DNA of 64,000 bases, taken from positions 3,329,501 to 3,393,500 of the forward strand of contig NZ_CP073697.1 of NCBI RefSeq assembly GCF_025264665.1, read 5' to 3'. The stretch comes from Edaphobacter flagellatus. GTDB taxonomy: Bacteria > Acidobacteriota > Terriglobia > Terriglobales > Acidobacteriaceae. The translations under genes were made by a program, and so were the position numbers. The first letter of the stretch is position 1; each line of letters begins with the position of its first letter. The notes beneath the pieces were generated by a model. It ran no database searches and was not told the DNA's origin. It worked only from the letters and a program-made list of their open reading frames with translations. Positions 60,060 through 64,000 of this stretch are shown in pieces.

Positions 60060-60872
60060 ATGTCATCCTCCCCACAACCTGAAGGCGAGATTCTGCCGCC
60101 GTCGATGGAGACGGATCGCAGGCAGGAGACATTTACGCCTCCGCCATCGCGCCAGACACGCAGTATTCTCTCTGCTCCGGGAACGTACGCACTTGTCGGC
60201 ATCAACAGCGCCGTTTTCATCTGGATGGTGCTGCACGGCGTTTCCCCTGCGTCGCCGACTCCGGCGGAGTTGATTCACTTTGGCGGCAATGTGCCGGTGC
60301 TGGTGTTACATGGTCAGTGGTACCGGCTGCTGACGGCCACCTTCGTGCACGTCGGCCTGATCCATCTGCTGACGAATATGTGGTGCCTGTGGAATCTAGG
60401 CCTGTTGGGCGAGCCTCTGCTGGGGCCCTGGGGAATGGTTGCGGTCTACATGCTCACCGGCATCGCGGGCAACCTGCTCAGCCTGGGCGTCAACGTCGTG
60501 TTGCACGACTTCGTCTCCGTCGGCGCAGGAGCGTCCGGTGCCGTCTTTGGCATCGCAGGCATTCTCATCGTGCTGCTGTCGAACCATAAGCTGCCTATCC
60601 CGGTCTTCGAGCTGCAGCGGCTGCGTAAGTCGGTCATCCAGTTTGCAGGATTGAACCTCATCATCGGTTTGGCGACGATCGCTCTACCGCTGATTCGCAT
60701 CGACAACTCGGCCCATGTGGGCGGCTTTCTCTTCGGCCTGGCTCTGGGAGTTCCTTTGGTGCCGCGCATGACGAGTGGGCGAGCACGCTATCTGCAACGG
60801 CAGAAGATCACCTTTGCCGGTGCGGCGTTCTTTCTTGCTTTGTTTGGCTACTGGATCGCTAATCTACGATAG
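60060..60872 (+). CDS. Rhomboid family intramembrane serine protease
   Basis: 270 residues with six membrane helices after a cytoplasmic Pro/Ser-rich start of about 40 residues. The catalytic Ser159 lies in GASGAVFG and His219 in NSAHVGGFLFG, and WYRLLTATFVHVGLIHLLTNMWCLWNLG is the conserved first part. It cleaves membrane proteins within the bilayer. A bidirectional terminator follows directly. Confidence 0.93.
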   Translation: MSSSPQPEGEILPPSMETDRRQETFTPPPSRQTRSILSAPGTYALVGINSAVFIWMVLHGVSPASPTPAELIHFGGNVPVLVLHGQWYRLLTATFVHVGLIHLLTNMWCLWNLGLLGEPLLGPWGMVAVYMLTGIAGNLLSLGVNVVLHDFVSVGAGASGAVFGIAGILIVLLSNHKLPIPVFELQRLRKSVIQFAGLNLIIGLATIALPLIRIDNSAHVGGFLFGLALGVPLVPRMTSGRARYLQRQKITFAGAAFFLALFGYWIANLR

Positions 60873-60889
60873 GCGGAATCCATGAACGT

Positions 60890-60925
60890 AAAAACGCGGA
60901 CCCGCATTGGGTCCGCGTTTTATTT
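60890..60925. terminator. Bidirectional terminator
   Basis: AAAACGCGGACCC and its inverse GGGTCCGCGTTTT around a five-base loop: a 13-bp perfect stem, A-rich on the left and T-rich on the right. It serves the rhomboid gene and the convergent XRE regulator. Confidence 0.92.
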
Positions 60926-60936
60926 GGAAATTTCCT

Positions 60937-61350
60937 TTAGCTCAACGTTGTCTGAGCAAACTTTCTGACCATGGCCAGCAGCAGGCGCCGGTCACTCTCG
61001 CCCAGATGAGAGGAGTAGCGCTGCACCTGCGTCAGGAAGCGGATCTCGTCCTCGCCCAGGTGCAGGGATGACATCTCCTTGCTGACGACCTCTTCAGCGA
61101 AGAACTCCGACAGCTGCAGGTCGAGCGCGCGGGCGATCTTCTGCAACGTTTCGAGCGAGGGAACGGTGTGGCCGTTCTCGACGCGCGAGAGATAGCAGCG
61201 CAGCAGCCCGGTGCGCTTCTCGATATCGCCCTGTGACATGCCTTTTTGAAGACGATAATCCCGGATCGTCGCGCCAATATTCATCGCAATAGAAAGAGCC
61301 TCGGGGGACTCGTGATCAAGTTCGGCAGTAAGTGTTTGCATGTCGGCCAT
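60937..61350 (-). CDS. XRE-family helix-turn-helix transcription regulator
   Basis: 137 residues from the ATG at 61350; an ATG at 61341 is equally possible, and no good ribosome binding site decides. The DNA-binding domain covers about residues 25-80: IGATIRDYRLQKGMSQGDIEKRTGLLRCYLSRVENGHTVPSLETLQKIARALDL. The C-terminal ~50 residues are helical and may dimerise. No ligand domain is present. Close relatives are common in Acidobacteria, but the target is unknown. Confidence 0.85.
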   Translation of the reverse strand: MADMQTLTAELDHESPEALSIAMNIGATIRDYRLQKGMSQGDIEKRTGLLRCYLSRVENGHTVPSLETLQKIARALDLQLSEFFAEEVVSKEMSSLHLGEDEIRFLTQVQRYSSHLGESDRRLLLAMVRKFAQTTLS

Positions 61351-61425
61351 TAGCCACAAAGTAAACAGCTACGGCGTACTGGTCAATCCCTAACATCGTA
61401 AATATCTGATACTTCCGTACCAGCC

Positions 61426-61453
61426 GAGGTTCACCCTGAGCAGGATGAACCTC
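61426..61453. repeat. 28-base near-perfect inverted repeat
   Basis: GAGGTTCA and TGAACCTC flank a CCTG-AG-CAGG palindrome, with one mismatch on each side. It resembles extragenic palindromes of soil bacteria rather than a terminator, as there is no T-run. It lies in the 205-base gap between the XRE regulator start and the FabG stop, both on the minus strand. Confidence 0.7.
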
Positions 61454-61555
61454 AAAACCTGAAGCCTTACTTGAACCCCAGGGCAAAGAGGAACCAATTA
61501 CTGCAACAAACAATGGATGCATTATCGGACGTTGACGATCCGAGCACAGGCTCGT

Positions 61556-62302
61556 TTAGTTCATGTACATGCCGCCATTGACGTCCAGCGTGTGGCCGGT
61601 GATGTAACTGGCCTCGTCGGAGGCGAGGAAGGCGACGGCGTGCGCAATGTCTGTGTCGTTGCCGACACGGCCCAGAGGAATGTGTTGTGTCATGGCGTTC
61701 TTCTGGTCGTCGGTGAGGACGGCGGTCATGGCCGTTTCGATGTAGCCCGGAGCGACTGCGTTGACGGTGATGGTGCGGCTGGCCAACTCGCGCGCCAGCG
61801 ACTTGGTCAGCCCGATCAGCCCGGCTTTCGACGCGGCATAGTTGGCCTGTCCGGCCTGGCCCATCTCGCCGACGACGGAGGTGATGTTGATGATGCGCCC
61901 CCAGCGGTTTTTGACCATCTGCATCATCAGGGCCTGCGTCAGCAGGAAGGCTCCGGTGAGGTTGGTGGTGAGGACGTCGTCCCAGTCGGCGCGCTTCATG
62001 CGCATGGCGAGAATGTCGCGGGTGATGCCGGCGTTGTTGACGAGGATCTCGACCTTGCCGAAGTGGGCGAGGACGGCCTTGGCGCCCTCTTTGATCGACT
62101 CTTCGCTGGCAACGTCCAGTGCGAAGGCTTTCGCGGTTCCGCCTGCAGCGACGATCTCTGCCTCAACGGCAGCCAGTTTTTCCACATTCCGTGCTGCGAG
62201 TGCAACGTGCGCTCCGCGGCGGGCCAGCTCCAGCGCGACGGCGCGTCCGATACCCTGCGAAGCTCCTGTTACCAATGCGATACGACCGTTGAGAGTGCTC
62301 AT
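61556..62302 (-). CDS. fabG: 3-oxoacyl-ACP reductase FabG
   Basis: 248 residues from the ATG at 62302, with CGGAGG upstream. It reduces 3-oxoacyl-ACP with NADPH in fatty-acid elongation. SDR motifs are TGASQGIG (residues 13-20), NNAG (VEILVNNAGITRD), catalytic Ser in INITSVVG, and Tyr/Lys in ANYAASKAG. VAPGYIETAMT and the C-terminal ITGHTLDVNGGMYMN are close to E. coli FabG. Other fab genes are not in this window. It is divergent from the ThyX-like gene. Confidence 0.93.
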   Translation of the reverse strand: MSTLNGRIALVTGASQGIGRAVALELARRGAHVALAARNVEKLAAVEAEIVAAGGTAKAFALDVASEESIKEGAKAVLAHFGKVEILVNNAGITRDILAMRMKRADWDDVLTTNLTGAFLLTQALMMQMVKNRWGRIINITSVVGEMGQAGQANYAASKAGLIGLTKSLARELASRTITVNAVAPGYIETAMTAVLTDDQKNAMTQHIPLGRVGNDTDIAHAVAFLASDEASYITGHTLDVNGGMYMN

Positions 62303-62365
62303 GAACCTCCGATGAAACAACACTCCGCATTATACGAAGCGCGATGACGTATTCTGAGGTTCACC

Positions 62366-63946
62366 ATGTCAGGCGAACCGAAGAATCTTCCTCCTCAAGG
62401 CACTCCAGTTGCCAGCGAAACCGATGTTTATGCCATCCACGGGGCCGATCCCGAGGTGCTTGCCTATGCAATGGCGAAGTATTCGCGGTCGGCGCTGAGC
62501 ATGAAGGAGTCGCTAGCCGAGATCAGCTCGCAGCGTGCAGAGCAGTTTCTGAACACCTTCTACTTTCAGTATGGCCATCGCTCCATTGCCGACCTGGCGC
62601 ATATTCCGTTTGCGATCGAGCGGCTGAGTCTGCTGGCTGCCATCGAGCTGGTTGACGAGCAGCGTTGGGACGGGCAGGAGCGCTCGACGCGCTATCAGGA
62701 CTTTCGCCGCTCGGGCTGGTTTACTCCTGACCTGGGAGCGGTGACGCAGGAGTACACAAAAGCTGTTGAGGCGCTATTCGCTGCCTATCAGCGTTTGAGT
62801 GCGGAGATGCTCGAAGCACTCAAGCGGGCGATTCCGCGGCCAGAGGAGATGAAAGAGGATTCGTACACGCGCACGCTGAAGGCGCGTGCCTTCGATGTGG
62901 CGCGCTACCTGCTGCCGCTGGCGACGAATACCTCGCTTGGCCAGATCGTCAATGCACGCACGCTGGAGACGCAGGTCTCGCGTCTGCTGACGAGCGAGTT
63001 TGCCGAAGTTCGCGCGATTGCCGAAAAGCTGCGCAAGGCCGCGACGGAGCCTGCCTGGAGCGTCCACCAGATGGATGCGAAGGTGCTGTGCGAGGAGATT
63101 GGTTCCGTTGATGGAGGCTGTGCTGCGCGTGCTACCGAGCTTTTGCTGCGTCCCGTCCCCACGGCACCGACGCTGGTGAAATATGCCGCGCCGAACGCTT
63201 ACCTTGCGGAGAGCCGCAAGGAACTGACAGCCGCGGCCGCCGAGCTGATGAAGGGGCAGGCGATTGATCCTGCTCCCGTGGTCGATCTGCTGGACGATAC
63301 GGAACCACTCGAAGTGGAGCTGGTGACGTCTCTGCTCTATCCGCATTGCTATTATTCGTATCGCCAGCTTCGCAACAACGTGGCGTCGCTTACGGCCGCG
63401 CGACGTGATGCGCTGATCGCTCTGGGGACGAAGCATCGTGGACGGCATGATGAATTGCTCAGGAGCTTCTCGGCAGGTCAGGGCTTCCGCTTCGACATTC
63501 TGATGGATATCGGTGGCTTCCGCGACATGCACCGGCATCGCCGCTGCATTCAGCTGCTGCAGGGCTATACGGATTTGCACGGCTACGAAGAACCTGTTTG
63601 TCCGGGACAGCCGACTCTGGCCGAGGCCGGGTTGGAGGCGGAGTATAAGGCGGCGATGGACGCAGCGTATGCGGCATATCGCTCTTTGCGTGATTCAGGT
63701 GTGCCTGAGGCTGCACAGTCGGCGCAGTATGTGTTGCCGTTGGGGACGCGCTGCCGGTCGATGTTCAAGATGGACTTCGCGGAGGCGTTTTATATCGCGG
63801 AGCTGCGCTCGGGTGTTGCGGGGCACTTCAGCTATCGCCGCGTGGCGTGGGAGATGTACAAGGCAGTGGCTGAGCGGCATCCGGCGCTGGCGAAGCACTT
63901 CAGGATTGAGGATGTGAATGAGCCGATTGATCTGCTGCGTCGATAA
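62366..63946 (+). CDS. Double-length ThyX-like protein (flavin-dependent thymidylate synthase family)
   Basis: 526 residues, about twice a standard ThyX (~220-300). Two ThyX-like halves can be seen. The first has YGHRSIADLAHIPFAIERLSLLAAIELVDEQRW and then ERSTRY (105-110), matching the YGH...E...S-x-R-Y part of the ThyX signature but without its RHR. The second has GGFRDMHRHRRCIQLLQGY, with RHR at 390-392, but without the serines. The canonical RHRxxS site is therefore split between the halves. Large ThyX forms are known in some bacteria such as Chlamydiae. It may be the organism's dTMP synthase or a diverged paralogue; no thyA appears in the window. Confidence 0.75.
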   Translation: MSGEPKNLPPQGTPVASETDVYAIHGADPEVLAYAMAKYSRSALSMKESLAEISSQRAEQFLNTFYFQYGHRSIADLAHIPFAIERLSLLAAIELVDEQRWDGQERSTRYQDFRRSGWFTPDLGAVTQEYTKAVEALFAAYQRLSAEMLEALKRAIPRPEEMKEDSYTRTLKARAFDVARYLLPLATNTSLGQIVNARTLETQVSRLLTSEFAEVRAIAEKLRKAATEPAWSVHQMDAKVLCEEIGSVDGGCAARATELLLRPVPTAPTLVKYAAPNAYLAESRKELTAAAAELMKGQAIDPAPVVDLLDDTEPLEVELVTSLLYPHCYYSYRQLRNNVASLTAARRDALIALGTKHRGRHDELLRSFSAGQGFRFDILMDIGGFRDMHRHRRCIQLLQGYTDLHGYEEPVCPGQPTLAEAGLEAEYKAAMDAAYAAYRSLRDSGVPEAAQSAQYVLPLGTRCRSMFKMDFAEAFYIAELRSGVAGHFSYRRVAWEMYKAVAERHPALAKHFRIEDVNEPIDLLRR

Positions 63947-63960
63947 ACGATTGTAGAGAC

Positions 63961-63997
63961 AAAGACAGGGCAGATTCGAATCTGCCCTGTCTTTTTT
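63961..63997 (+). terminator. Terminator after the ThyX-like gene
   Basis: A perfect 34-base palindrome (63961-63994) centred on TTCGAA, with GACAGGGCAGA and TCTGCCCTGTC arms, followed by TTTTTT. It sits at the right edge of the window. Confidence 0.92.
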
Positions 63998-64000
63998 GCA

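Overview
The window looks like a chromosomal segment of an Acidobacteriota member, most likely class Terriglobia (Terriglobus/Granulicella/Edaphobacter type). This is inferred from protein families, not from an rRNA gene. The pointers are an Oar/TonB-type outer-membrane receptor without a SusD partner, the futalosine menaquinone enzyme MqnC, a double-length ThyX-like protein, an RNase E/G with a very large insertion, many exported hydrolases with Sec or Tat signals, and tandem MdtBC-type efflux pumps. Overall G+C is moderately high. The first ~10 kb looks visibly less G+C- and GC3-biased than the 40-50 kb stretch.

Layout. 1-5.0 kb: the end of a TonB-dependent receptor, a Tat-exported glycoside-hydrolase-like protein and an HpcH/HpaI aldolase, probably one carbohydrate-use cluster. 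5.7-10.2 kb: a formate dehydrogenase operon (large Mo/W-bis-MGD subunit with N-terminal Fe-S domains, DUF1641 protein, FdhD), then tRNA-Phe(GAA) on the minus strand. 10.6-17.0 kb: an exported adenosine deaminase-like enzyme, an esterase, a small membrane protein, a PLP decarboxylase and a short-form alpha-glucan phosphorylase. 17.0-25.1 kb (minus): an MdtABC-like RND efflux operon with overlapping genes, divergent from a HAD-UbiA fusion across a region holding a 10-bp inverted repeat.

26.8-34.7 kb: pheS and pheT, separated by two unrelated genes, then a ZapB-like/ZapA pair, a TlpA-like thioredoxin, a PaiB-like flavoprotein and an exported esterase. 34.8-39.7 kb: the cell-elongation operon mreC-mreD-mrdA-rodA. 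39.7-41.0 kb: a gene-free, hairpin-rich interval ending in a structured leader before an RNase E/G gene (41.0-44.2 kb) whose S1 domain is split by about 600 low-complexity residues. 44.4-51.0 kb: an outer-membrane barrel, then a minus-strand block (membrane protein; Xaa-Pro peptidase, processive GT2, MqnC, coiled-coil protein and VKOR-like protein). 51-64 kb: a Tat-exported phosphoesterase, a TPR/degenerate-retropepsin protein, an orphan DNA methyltransferase, a PP2C phosphatase, a hydroxyacyl-CoA dehydrogenase, a globin-coupled diguanylate cyclase, a MaoC hydratase, a WalJ-type metallo-hydrolase, a zinc-finger membrane protein, a rhomboid protease, an XRE regulator, FabG and the ThyX-like protein.

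I see no CRISPR array, insertion sequence, integrase or prophage module. Most of the window is ordinary housekeeping. The most unusual items are the RNase E/G insertion with its hairpin leader, the ThyX-like protein with its signature motif split between two halves, the PheT lacking its tRNA-binding domain, the protease-like protein with altered active sites, and the uncharacterised exported hydrolase cluster at the left edge. All calls come from reading the sequence and family knowledge; no database search was run.
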